Positions 1 to 6,028 of a stretch of DNA of 7,988 nt are shown here, one piece after another (within the stretch, counting starts at the first letter, position 1; the number at the start of each line of letters is the position of its first letter). Origin of the DNA: Campylobacteraceae bacterium (GTDB taxonomy: Bacteria > Campylobacterota > Campylobacteria > Campylobacterales > Sulfurovaceae). The stretch lies in the NCBI GenBank assembly GCA_026982175.1, contig JALSHP010000377.1, positions 1 through 7,988 on the forward strand, in the 5' to 3' direction. The translations under genes and the position numbers were made by a program. Under the pieces are notes generated by a model that had not been told where the DNA came from, searched no databases, and was given only the letters and a program-made list of their open reading frames with translations.

Positions 1-45
1 ACCACTAAATGGTATTAAAATTTAACGGTGCATTAAAATGACACC

Positions 46-711
46 CTACTTTTCATAAGAAAATTTATAGCCACGTCTTCTTACTGTATGAATAACCTGA
101 AAACCTAAAATACTCTTTAGACGTTTTCTAATCTGATTAATCGCTACTTCCACTGTATTGTCTGAAACATACTCTGGCTCTTCCCATAAAGCGTTAATGA
201 TTTCATCTTTAGAAAACACTCGGTCTTCTCTTAGTGCTAAATAGGCTAAAATATCAAATGTTTTACCATTTAAAGAGACAATTTTATCATCATATTCTAT
301 TTTTTTATTCACAATATCAATGACCAACTTCCCTACATCAATGGTCGTTCCAAAAAGTTTTCTCATATTAGATAGTACCCGTGCAGCAATAACCTCTGGT
401 GACTTAATAAAATTGATCATAACATCATCAATCCCTAAATGGAAAAGAGGAATTTGATTTTTTTCATTAGCAGTTAAGACAATAATCTTTGTCTCTCTTT
501 TTTTCTTTTTTACCTCATTGCTATATTTTTCTAAGGTATATCTTTCCCCTTCATCCACAACAATAATTAGCTCATAATGGCGAAAATCTGTAAAGTTTGT
601 GGCATCATACAAATCGCGTGCAACATCCACAATACAGATAAAATACTTTTCAAGTTCAACTTCTAAATCTTTTACAAATTCATCATCAAACCCAATGGTT
701 AATATTCTCAT
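46..711 (-). CDS. Atypical OmpR-family response regulator, HsrA/CosR-like
   Basis: A 221-residue two-domain regulator. Residues ~1-120 have the receiver layout and ~127-220 form an OmpR/PhoB winged-helix DNA-binding domain. The C-terminal half closely matches what I recall of Helicobacter HsrA (HP1043) and Campylobacter CosR: ALWEEPE at 174-180, VEVAINQIRKRL at 187-198 and HTVRRRGYKF at 208-217. The receiver is degenerate. The usual N-terminal acidic pair is Gly7-Phe8, the phospho-acceptor position after HYELII is Val52 (Asp53 is one residue late), and the conserved Lys-Pro near residue 100 is Asn-Phe. Thr80 is kept. It probably binds DNA without phosphorylation, as HsrA does. No histidine kinase gene is adjacent. 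The start is supported by AGGA at 717-720, five bases before the ATG. In H. pylori and C. jejuni this family controls redox and stress genes and can be essential; the regulon here is unknown. It may be a paralogue of a more typical CosR elsewhere in the genome. Confidence 0.88.
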   Translation of the reverse strand: MRILTIGFDDEFVKDLEVELEKYFICIVDVARDLYDATNFTDFRHYELIIVVDEGERYTLEKYSNEVKKKKRETKIIVLTANEKNQIPLFHLGIDDVMINFIKSPEVIAARVLSNMRKLFGTTIDVGKLVIDIVNKKIEYDDKIVSLNGKTFDILAYLALREDRVFSKDEIINALWEEPEYVSDNTVEVAINQIRKRLKSILGFQVIHTVRRRGYKFSYEK

Positions 712-721
712 CTCTATCCTA

Positions 722-737
722 AAAATAATATTATTTT
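722..737. repeat. 16-bp perfect palindrome next to the ribosome binding site
   Basis: AAAATAATATTATTTT is a perfect palindrome ending two bases from the AGGA ribosome binding site of the regulator gene (717-720). It could serve as an operator for a dimeric protein. As RNA it would make only a weak A-U stem. Composition bias makes such palindromes more likely here than in balanced DNA. Confidence 0.4.
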
Positions 738-771
738 ATAAGTTTAGTAATTTTTAAGGAAACTACTTATA
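737..771. repeat. Inverted repeat in regulator leader (7-bp arms)
   Basis: The arms TATAAGT (737-743) and ACTTATA (765-771) are perfect inverted complements separated by 21 bases. They sit just downstream of the predicted transcription start of the regulator gene. They could be two operator half-sites or the stem of a 5'-end hairpin in the leader. The arms are AT-rich and short, so chance is possible. Confidence 0.4.
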
Positions 772-779
772 TATCTTTA

Positions 780-785
780 ATTATA
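780..785 (-). promoter_or_regulatory. -10 box of the HsrA/CosR-like regulator
   Basis: On the minus strand this reads TATAAT, a perfect -10 hexamer, about 70 bases upstream of the regulator's start codon. No convincing -35 lies 17 bp upstream (TATCAA), which is normal for the housekeeping sigma factor of Campylobacterota. Transcription would start near 773, giving a leader of about 60 nt. It lets the regulator be expressed independently of the cmoB cluster upstream, although no intrinsic terminator is visible after cmoB. Confidence 0.55.
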
Positions 786-825
786 CCTTATTTTTGAGAC
801 TTTTGATATTTTTTTTCTATTTAGG

Positions 826-1734
826 CTACTTTTTTAATCTTTTTGCCTTAATATAGACTCTTTTTGGAGCAGGATAACCCTCAACTGTTTTATTTTGATC
901 CTCTTTATCTAAAAAGTCATCTAAAGATTGAGAATTAATCCATTCTGTTTTTCGTTGCTCATTATGTTCTGTTTTAACCATATCAAGTAGTTCAATTTCT
1001 TCAAACCCTGCTCTATAGCACCAATTTTTTAAAGCAGACACTGTAGGGATGAAATAGATATTACCCATTTTAGAGTAACGCTCTCTAGGTGTTAAACAGA
1101 TATCTTCTTCACCATCTATCATAAAAGTGTCTAAAATAAGCTCTCCCCCTACATTCAATCCTTTAAAGAGAGACTTTAACATGCCAATGGGGTCAGAACG
1201 ATGATAGAGAACACCCAAACAGAACAAAACATCAAATTTATGCTCATAAAACTCTACATGCTCTATGCCTAAAAGTTCATAGCTAATCCCACTCTGTATA
1301 AAATGATCCAAGAATTTAAATTGACAATAAGTAATGGCAGAGGGGTCAAAGCCAATTAGACGTTTGGGTTCATCTTCCATCATTCTAAAGAGATAATAGC
1401 CATTATTACACCCTATGTCCCCTACTATCTTATCTTTTAAATTAAAGTGTGGACGTAAGAGATTATATTTTAAGTTACTTTGCCATTCACTATCAATAAA
1501 TGTTTCGGAGACTTGAAAAGGTCCTTTTCGCCAAGGGTGCATGAGCTTAGCGGTATCATAGATAAATGCTTCCTCTTCTTTAGAAAAGCCATCAGCAATT
1601 ATCTCTACCGTGTCATTAAGTTTTATTGTAATATTATGAGACTTTGGGAGGGCTTGAATCGCCTCCCAATAAGGTTTTATATTTTTCCAATTAAGGCATT
1701 TTAAACGCTCTTCGCGTATGGTATCGAGATTCAT
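826..1734 (-). CDS. cmoB: tRNA U34 carboxymethyltransferase CmoB
   Basis: This enzyme transfers a carboxymethyl group from carboxy-S-adenosylmethionine, made by CmoA, to 5-hydroxyuridine at tRNA position 34. The product, cmo5U, broadens wobble decoding. The 302-residue protein is slightly shorter than E. coli CmoB (323), and the similarity runs to the C-terminus. WRKGPF is at 68-73, the SAM-fold glycine motif GDIGCNNGY at 105-113, the ribose-binding acidic residue is Asp130 in GFDPS, and GVLYHR is at 174-179. NIYFIPT at 225-231, QRKTEW at 260-265 and TVEGYPAPKR at 283-292 follow. Lys70, Tyr177 and Arg292 align with E. coli Lys91, Tyr200 and Arg315, which I recall as cofactor-contacting residues. 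The start codon overlaps the cyclophilin stop as TAATG with no clear Shine-Dalgarno, so translation is probably coupled. It is the last gene of the cluster. cmoA is not in the window. Confidence 0.96.
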   Translation of the reverse strand: MNLDTIREERLKCLNWKNIKPYWEAIQALPKSHNITIKLNDTVEIIADGFSKEEEAFIYDTAKLMHPWRKGPFQVSETFIDSEWQSNLKYNLLRPHFNLKDKIVGDIGCNNGYYLFRMMEDEPKRLIGFDPSAITYCQFKFLDHFIQSGISYELLGIEHVEFYEHKFDVLFCLGVLYHRSDPIGMLKSLFKGLNVGGELILDTFMIDGEEDICLTPRERYSKMGNIYFIPTVSALKNWCYRAGFEEIELLDMVKTEHNEQRKTEWINSQSLDDFLDKEDQNKTVEGYPAPKRVYIKAKRLKK

Positions 1735-2327
1735 TATTTTTTAACAAAAACCTTTTTCATCACTTGTTTTTCAACAGGTCTGTCTGCTCTAGCCGTTTTA
1801 GTGTTTTCAATTTTAGTAACTACTTCTTGTCCTGAAAGCACTTCACCAAAAATAGTGTAACCACCATTTAAAAAAGGTGTTGCTTTAGTTGTAATAAAAA
1901 ATTGACTGCCATTGGTATTAGGTCCATGATTTGCCATGGCTAACAAAAATGGTCTGTCAAATACAACATTAGGCTTATGTTCATTCACAAACTCTTTTTT
2001 CCAAATAGACTCACCACCTCTACCTGTTCCAGTTGGGTCGCCCCCTTGAATCATGAAATCTTTAATCACACGGTGAAAAATTAAACCATCATAGTAACCA
2101 TCTTTAGCATGGGTTACAAAGTTCTCAACGGCCAATGGAGCAACCTCTGGAAACATTTTAATTTCAATTGTTCCTTGATTGGTCTCTAGAACCACAATGG
2201 TATCTTGTGACTTTTTATCCTCTGTTTTCACCTCTGACTTTACCGCAGTAGTATTACTATCTTTTGCATTACAACCTGTTAATAACATAAAGAGTGCAAT
2301 CGTAGCACTTCCAATTAATTTTTTCAT
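1734..2327 (-). CDS. Cyclophilin-type peptidyl-prolyl isomerase, predicted lipoprotein
   Basis: A cis-trans prolyl isomerase of 197 residues. It starts with a lipoprotein signal peptide (lipobox LTGC, lipidated Cys19), then a charged linker to about residue 42 and a cyclophilin domain at ~43-197. Family landmarks are FHRVIKDFMIQGGDP at 84-98, with catalytic Arg86 and Gln94, and GPNTNGSQFFIT at 135-146, with core Phe144. The position of human CypA Trp121 is Phe152 and that of His126 is Tyr157. Trp121 variation is common in bacterial cyclophilins and usually goes with weak cyclosporin binding. The lipobox puts it in the periplasm, tethered to a membrane, where it would assist folding of exported proteins. 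AAGGA five bases before the ATG supports the start. It lies 9 bp after rny and its stop overlaps the cmoB start, so it is cotranscribed with a cytoplasmic RNase and a tRNA enzyme. Confidence 0.93.
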   Translation of the reverse strand: MKKLIGSATIALFMLLTGCNAKDSNTTAVKSEVKTEDKKSQDTIVVLETNQGTIEIKMFPEVAPLAVENFVTHAKDGYYDGLIFHRVIKDFMIQGGDPTGTGRGGESIWKKEFVNEHKPNVVFDRPFLLAMANHGPNTNGSQFFITTKATPFLNGGYTIFGEVLSGQEVVTKIENTKTARADRPVEKQVMKKVFVKK

Positions 2328-2336
2328 CTATATCCT

Positions 2337-3860
2337 TTATCTTGCATATTGAATTTCACGTTTTTCGCGAATCACATTGACTTTGATTTCGCCAGGGTAT
2401 TGTACCTTATTTTCTATCTCTTTGGCAATCTCTTTAGATAACAAATAGACAGACGCATCATCTAGTTTTCCTGCATCCACAAAAACACGTATCTCTCGTC
2501 CTGCATTAATGGCATAGGCATCTAGCACACCCTCTTTGTCTAGTGCTATCTCTTCTATCTCTTTAACCCGTTTAATAAAACTCTCCAACACTTCACGTCT
2601 AGCACCTGGTCTTGAAGCAGAGAGTACATCGGCTGCACATACCGCTGCTGACTCTACCCCATCTGGCTCTTCATGTCCATGGTGGGCATAGATGGCATTA
2701 ATAACAGTTGGGTGTTCACCATGCCGTCGACAAACTTCAACCCCTAAATCAACATGATTCCCACCATGCTCTTGGGTTAACGCTTTACCAATGTCATGAA
2801 GCAATCCTGCTCTTAATGCCAACTTCTCATCACCACCCATCTCAACAGCCATAACCGCAGCTAACTTTGCTACTTCTAAAGTATGAGCTAATGCATTTTG
2901 ACCATAACTTGCACGGTATCGAAGTCGACCAATGAGACGCATTAACTCTGCATCCATTGGATACAAGCCCAACTCTAGTACAATAGTTTCACCCTCTTCT
3001 AAAATTTTTTCTTCAAATTCAGCTTTAACTTTTTCATGAATATCTTCTATTCGACCAGGATGTATTCGTCCATCATCAACCAAAAGTTCAATGGTTTTGG
3101 TGGCAATGGCTCTCCTGTAAAGATTAAAATTAGAAACAAGAATTACACCAGGAGTCTCATCAATAATAATATCAACGCCTAAAAGTTGTTCTAAACTTTT
3201 AATATTACGCCCCTCTTTACCAATAATTCTACCTTTATGTGCATCGGAGGGTAGATTAATGGTATTCATAAGACGGTCACTCGCAAACTCACCTGCATAA
3301 CGCGTTACGGCTTGAGAGAGAATATAATTGGCTCTCTTTTGAGCCTCTTCTTCCGCCTCTTTCTCATATTTCTTAACCGTTAAAGCAAAGTTTAACTTAG
3401 ATTCATTCTTAATCTCTTCAAGTAAATATTTTTTGGCTTCATCTTTCGTCATAGAAGCTGATTTTTCAAGTGTTTCAATCGTCTTTGCTATCTCATCTTC
3501 TTGCTTCTTTTCTAAAGCTTTTAATGATTTCTCTTGCTTACGAATATTCTCTTTAGATTTAAAAAGCGTACGCTCTTTTTTCTCTAAAGATTTTAACTCC
3601 AGTGCCAATTCAGTCTCCTGCTTGACAATGTCTAACTCTTTTTTCTGAAACTTCTTCTCTAATAAAACCTCACCTTGTTGAATCTTTACTTTAGCTTCAT
3701 CTAACAGATGCTCTGCTTCATACTCAATCGCTTTGGCTTTGGCTTTGGCTTCACTCTCCAAATAGTTAAACTGTTTTTTATGCATACGTCCCATGATTAG
3801 GTATGTTGTAGCAATACCAAGCATCATGAAAAATAACGATAATAATATATTTTCTGTCAT
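2337..3860 (-). CDS. rny: Ribonuclease Y
   Basis: A membrane-anchored endoribonuclease that initiates mRNA decay. Length is 507 residues against about 520 in Bacillus subtilis. Domains in order: an N-terminal transmembrane segment (~5-23), a long charged coiled coil (~28-180), a KH RNA-binding domain (~200-265) with the GxxG loop GKEG at 214-217, and an HD phosphohydrolase domain (~320-415). The HD metal-binding residues are His326 (ALAHTLE), His355-Asp356 (LLHDIGKA), the histidines of AHHGH at 392-396, and Asp411. The C-terminal region from ~440 to 507 is also typical of the family. The start overlaps the stop of the cyclo-ligase gene as ATGA, which implies coupled translation. An in-frame hexanucleotide tandem repeat encodes an Ala-Lys stretch at residues 38-43. 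All catalytic motifs look intact, so it should be functional at the inner face of the cytoplasmic membrane. Confidence 0.97.
   Translation of the reverse strand: MTENILLSLFFMMLGIATTYLIMGRMHKKQFNYLESEAKAKAKAIEYEAEHLLDEAKVKIQQGEVLLEKKFQKKELDIVKQETELALELKSLEKKERTLFKSKENIRKQEKSLKALEKKQEDEIAKTIETLEKSASMTKDEAKKYLLEEIKNESKLNFALTVKKYEKEAEEEAQKRANYILSQAVTRYAGEFASDRLMNTINLPSDAHKGRIIGKEGRNIKSLEQLLGVDIIIDETPGVILVSNFNLYRRAIATKTIELLVDDGRIHPGRIEDIHEKVKAEFEEKILEEGETIVLELGLYPMDAELMRLIGRLRYRASYGQNALAHTLEVAKLAAVMAVEMGGDEKLALRAGLLHDIGKALTQEHGGNHVDLGVEVCRRHGEHPTVINAIYAHHGHEEPDGVESAAVCAADVLSASRPGARREVLESFIKRVKEIEEIALDKEGVLDAYAINAGREIRVFVDAGKLDDASVYLLSKEIAKEIENKVQYPGEIKVNVIREKREIQYAR
3731..3750. repeat. Hexanucleotide tandem repeat inside rny
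   Basis: CTTTGG is repeated just over three times on the plus strand (3731-3750). In rny it encodes alternating Ala-Lys at residues 38-43, at the start of the coiled coil. A change in copy number would keep the frame and add or remove two residues. Confidence 0.6.
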
Positions 3861-4426
3861 TTAATTTGTCTCTTTCTCAAAGTATATTGCTTTGATTCTC
3901 TGTTTAAATAACAACATCCCTTAACATCATGAGCATCTGTAATAATTTCAGATGCCACACAACTTTCTCTACTTACAAAAAGAATTTTAGAAATTTTTTT
4001 ATGGTTTTTTTCAAAAAATCTATCGTAGAAGCCTTTCCCAAAGCCTACTCTTCTTAAGGTCTCATCGGTTCCAATTATGGGGACAATAGATAAGTCTATC
4101 TTATGCTGATATTTGTTTCTGTTTTTAGGTTCTTTTACACCAAATCTTTTTGTCTCTAACGGTAATCTATATTTTACCAAGCTGAAGCTTTCACCCTCCA
4201 TAAATGGAACGAGAAGCATTTTTTTCTCTCGTCTAAGCCTTAAAATTAAACTACCAATATTAACTTCTATTTTTAAAGGAATATATAACATAATAAGCTT
4301 GGCTTTTTGCTTTTTTATTGCATAATAGAGTAAATTATTGATTTTTTTATCAATACCAAAAGCATTAACGCCTCTACTCTTTTTTGCTTTTTCAATACAG
4401 GTTTTTCTAAACGTTTTTTTATTCAT
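3857..4426 (-). CDS. 5-formyltetrahydrofolate cyclo-ligase (MTHFS / YgfA family)
   Basis: Converts 5-formyltetrahydrofolate and ATP to 5,10-methenyltetrahydrofolate, recycling a storage folate into the one-carbon pool. It acts in the cytoplasm. From the start chosen here it has 189 residues, normal for the family. The strongest signature is GFGKGFYDR (~128-136), the nucleotide/folate-binding loop, preceded by VPIIGTD and a typical FGVKEP segment (~95-100). An early YIPLKIEVN segment (~48-56) also fits. An in-frame ATG six codons upstream (4442-4444) would give 195 residues. I prefer the ATG at 4424-4426 because its product begins MNKKTFRK, as cyclo-ligases usually begin, and because the extra codons overlap the -35 element of the divergent promoter. 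Neither start has a good Shine-Dalgarno. It is the first gene of the leftward cluster and overlaps rny by ATGA. Confidence 0.9.
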   Translation of the reverse strand: MNKKTFRKTCIEKAKKSRGVNAFGIDKKINNLLYYAIKKQKAKLIMLYIPLKIEVNIGSLILRLRREKKMLLVPFMEGESFSLVKYRLPLETKRFGVKEPKNRNKYQHKIDLSIVPIIGTDETLRRVGFGKGFYDRFFEKNHKKISKILFVSRESCVASEIITDAHDVKGCCYLNRESKQYTLRKRQIK

Positions 4427-4431
4427 CTTTA

Positions 4432-4460
4432 TTGCACACTTCATCTTTTTTTGATATAAT
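4432..4460 (+). promoter_or_regulatory. Promoter of the tlpA-like–ftsY operon
   Basis: TTGCAC at 4432-4437, then a 17-bp spacer, then TATAAT at 4455-4460. The -10 is preceded by TG at 4452-4453, giving an extended -10, and a run of T precedes that. Transcription should begin near 4467, about 28 bases before the ATG at 4495. The -35 lies in the first codons of the longer version of the divergent cyclo-ligase gene, which argues for the shorter cyclo-ligase start. Confidence 0.65.
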
Positions 4461-4484
4461 CACTAAAATCTACTACAAGAAGAC

Positions 4485-4490
4485 TTTATA
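4485..4490 (-). promoter_or_regulatory. Possible -10 box of the cyclo-ligase–rny operon
   Basis: On the minus strand this reads TATAAA in the context TAATATAAAG, about 60 bases before the preferred cyclo-ligase start. The leftward cluster needs a promoter in or near this short divergent region, and this is the best -10 match I see. No matching -35 is evident. It would lie next to the tlpA-like start codon, so the two promoters could interfere. Confidence 0.3.
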
Positions 4491-4494
4491 TTAG

Positions 4495-5151
4495 ATGAAA
4501 CAGAACTTAAACTTCTCATACTTACCACTATTTTTAATGTTACTACTCTTCGGATGTGGCGATGATACTTTTACTCAAAAACCCACCATTGTTATTCAAG
4601 AAGAGATGCCAACATCTAATGTAGTCAATAAAGTAGTCACAAAACCTATAGAGAAAAAAGTAGTAAAAAAAGCCGTTCCCCGTGAATATAAATTTACCTT
4701 TAAAAATTTAAAAACTGAAGAGAATAAATTAGAAATTAAAGATAATATTTATAATTTTAAAAATATAGAGCAGCCCATTGTTATTGTTAACATTATGGCT
4801 ACATGGTGTCCCCCTTGTCGAGGACAAATACCTCATCTTTCAAAACTACAACATAAATTTAAAGAGAATATCTTTGTCATCTCTCTGCTCGTACATGATG
4901 ATATATCTTTAGAAAAATTAGAAAAATTCACTATCACTGAAAAGATACGCCATTACCTCTCTGTTTCAGGAGATGAAAATTTAAAATTCACCAACATGCT
5001 CATGCCTAAATTGGGTCTATCAGAAGATTTTCCCATGCCCATAACCGTTGTTTTTCTTAAAGGAAAATACTTTACACACTACGAGGGTATGGTTCCTGAA
5101 GAGATGATAGAGAGTGACATAAAACAACTGCTTAAAAAAATAAAAAGATAA
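4495..5151 (+). CDS. TlpA/ResA-like thioredoxin-fold lipoprotein
   Basis: A membrane-tethered periplasmic thiol-disulfide protein of 218 residues. The signal peptide ends in lipobox LFGC with lipidated Cys21. A Lys/Val/Pro-rich linker (~30-62) leads to a thioredoxin-like domain (~65-215). The active site is WCPPC at 104-108 (redox cysteines 105 and 108), and the expected cis-proline is Pro182 in FPMPIT. CPPC is usual in the TlpA/ResA/CcmG group, most of which act as reductases, for example keeping apocytochrome CxxCH cysteines reduced before haem attachment. That role is inferred. A small CxxCH haem-binding protein ends the same gene run, which makes a cytochrome-maturation role plausible. 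C. jejuni, as I recall, has a thioredoxin-like lipoprotein at the same place before ftsY. The Shine-Dalgarno is weak (AGAAGA at 4479-4484). An extended -10 promoter lies just upstream. Confidence 0.88.
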   Translation: MKQNLNFSYLPLFLMLLLFGCGDDTFTQKPTIVIQEEMPTSNVVNKVVTKPIEKKVVKKAVPREYKFTFKNLKTEENKLEIKDNIYNFKNIEQPIVIVNIMATWCPPCRGQIPHLSKLQHKFKENIFVISLLVHDDISLEKLEKFTITEKIRHYLSVSGDENLKFTNMLMPKLGLSEDFPMPITVVFLKGKYFTHYEGMVPEEMIESDIKQLLKKIKR

Positions 5152-5158
5152 GGTCAAA

Positions 5159-6028
5159 ATGTTTAACATATTAAAAAAAGTTTTTAAACGAACCGATGAA
5201 GCCATTGCCGATGTGGCTCCACAGAAAAAAAAGAAAATTACCAAAGAGGAGTTTGAAGATATTTTACTTGAAGCCGATGTAAACTATGAATTAGTCGAAA
5301 AATTCTTAGAAGAACTCCCTGCTAAAATTGAGCGAATTCAAGCATTTAACACGCTAATATCTGTCTTCCAATATGATGCTGATTGGAAAGAAAATATTAC
5401 AGACAAGCCCTTTGTAGAGATGATTATTGGGGTAAATGGTGCAGGAAAAACGACCACCATTGCCAAACTCGCCCACCATCATCAAACAAAAGGAGAGAGT
5501 GTTGTTTTGGGTGCAGCCGACACTTTTAGAGCAGCTGCCATTGAGCAACTTAGCCGTTGGGCTAAAAAATTAGATGTGCCTATTATTGCCACACAACAAG
5601 GGCATGACCCATCAGCTGTTGTTTTTGATACCATCGCCTCTGCCAAAGCAAAAAATGCTGACCGTGTACTGCTTGACACAGCAGGACGACTTCATACCCA
5701 AACCAATTTGGGTGAAGAGCTTAAAAAGATGGTTCGTATTGCTGACAAAGCGATGCCAAACGCACCCCACAGAAAGATGCTCATACTCGATGGAACACAA
5801 GGCTCATCGAGTATTAACCAAGCCAAAGTATTCAATGAACTCATAGGCATTGATGGCATTATCATCACCAAACTTGATGGTACGGCAAAAGGGGGTTCTG
5901 TTCTCTCCATTGCCCATGAGTTAAAAATGCCCATCTACTTTATTGGAACAGGAGAACAACCTGAAGACCTCATCCAATTTAAAGCCAATGCCTATGTCAA
6001 TACGATTTTAGACTCAATCTTTATCTAA
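5159..6028 (+). CDS. ftsY: Signal recognition particle receptor FtsY
   Basis: The SRP receptor GTPase, which delivers ribosome–nascent chain–SRP complexes to the membrane translocon. At 289 residues it lacks the long acidic A domain of E. coli FtsY. It starts with a short amphipathic, Lys-rich membrane-binding helix (MFNILKKVFKR), then the helical N domain (~27-80) and the G domain (~84-289). GTPase motifs are intact: G1 GVNGAGKTTT at 91-100, insertion-box motif DTFRAAA at 121-127, G3 DTAGR at 173-177, G4 TKLDG at 237-241, and GTGEQPEDL at 263-271. The loop written DxxTGQN in E. coli FtsY and Ffh reads DGTQGSS here (211-217). I believe this is common in Campylobacterota. AAGG at 5150-5153 overlaps the preceding stop codon and supports the start. 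Its stop overlaps the next start as TAATG, so the following gene is probably coupled to it. Confidence 0.97.
   Translation: MFNILKKVFKRTDEAIADVAPQKKKKITKEEFEDILLEADVNYELVEKFLEELPAKIERIQAFNTLISVFQYDADWKENITDKPFVEMIIGVNGAGKTTTIAKLAHHHQTKGESVVLGAADTFRAAAIEQLSRWAKKLDVPIIATQQGHDPSAVVFDTIASAKAKNADRVLLDTAGRLHTQTNLGEELKKMVRIADKAMPNAPHRKMLILDGTQGSSSINQAKVFNELIGIDGIIITKLDGTAKGGSVLSIAHELKMPIYFIGTGEQPEDLIQFKANAYVNTILDSIFI

Noticed and set aside
28..44. Hairpin GTGCATTAAAATGACAC after the regulator gene, considered as its terminator
   Set aside because: The stem is only about six pairs with a bulge, and on the minus strand no U-run follows. A second small dyad at 1-13 (ACCA/TGGT) reaches the window edge and cannot be judged.
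786..825. Terminator for the cmoB cluster
   Set aside because: No GC-containing hairpin is present and, read leftwards, the sequence is A-rich rather than T-rich. No intrinsic terminator could be supported here.
1480..1704. Open frames antisense to cmoB, rny, cyclo-ligase and ftsY (for example 1480-1704, 3433-3648, 4113-4325, 5612-5934)
   Set aside because: They lie fully within genes of recognised families, encode low-complexity or compositionally odd peptides, and have no recognisable domains. They are mirror frames of real genes.
5222..5232. A-rich tract near the start of ftsY as a phase-variable run
   Set aside because: It encodes the expected Lys-rich linker and the frame is intact. 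In this phylum phase variation is usually by G/C tracts, and none occurs in the window.
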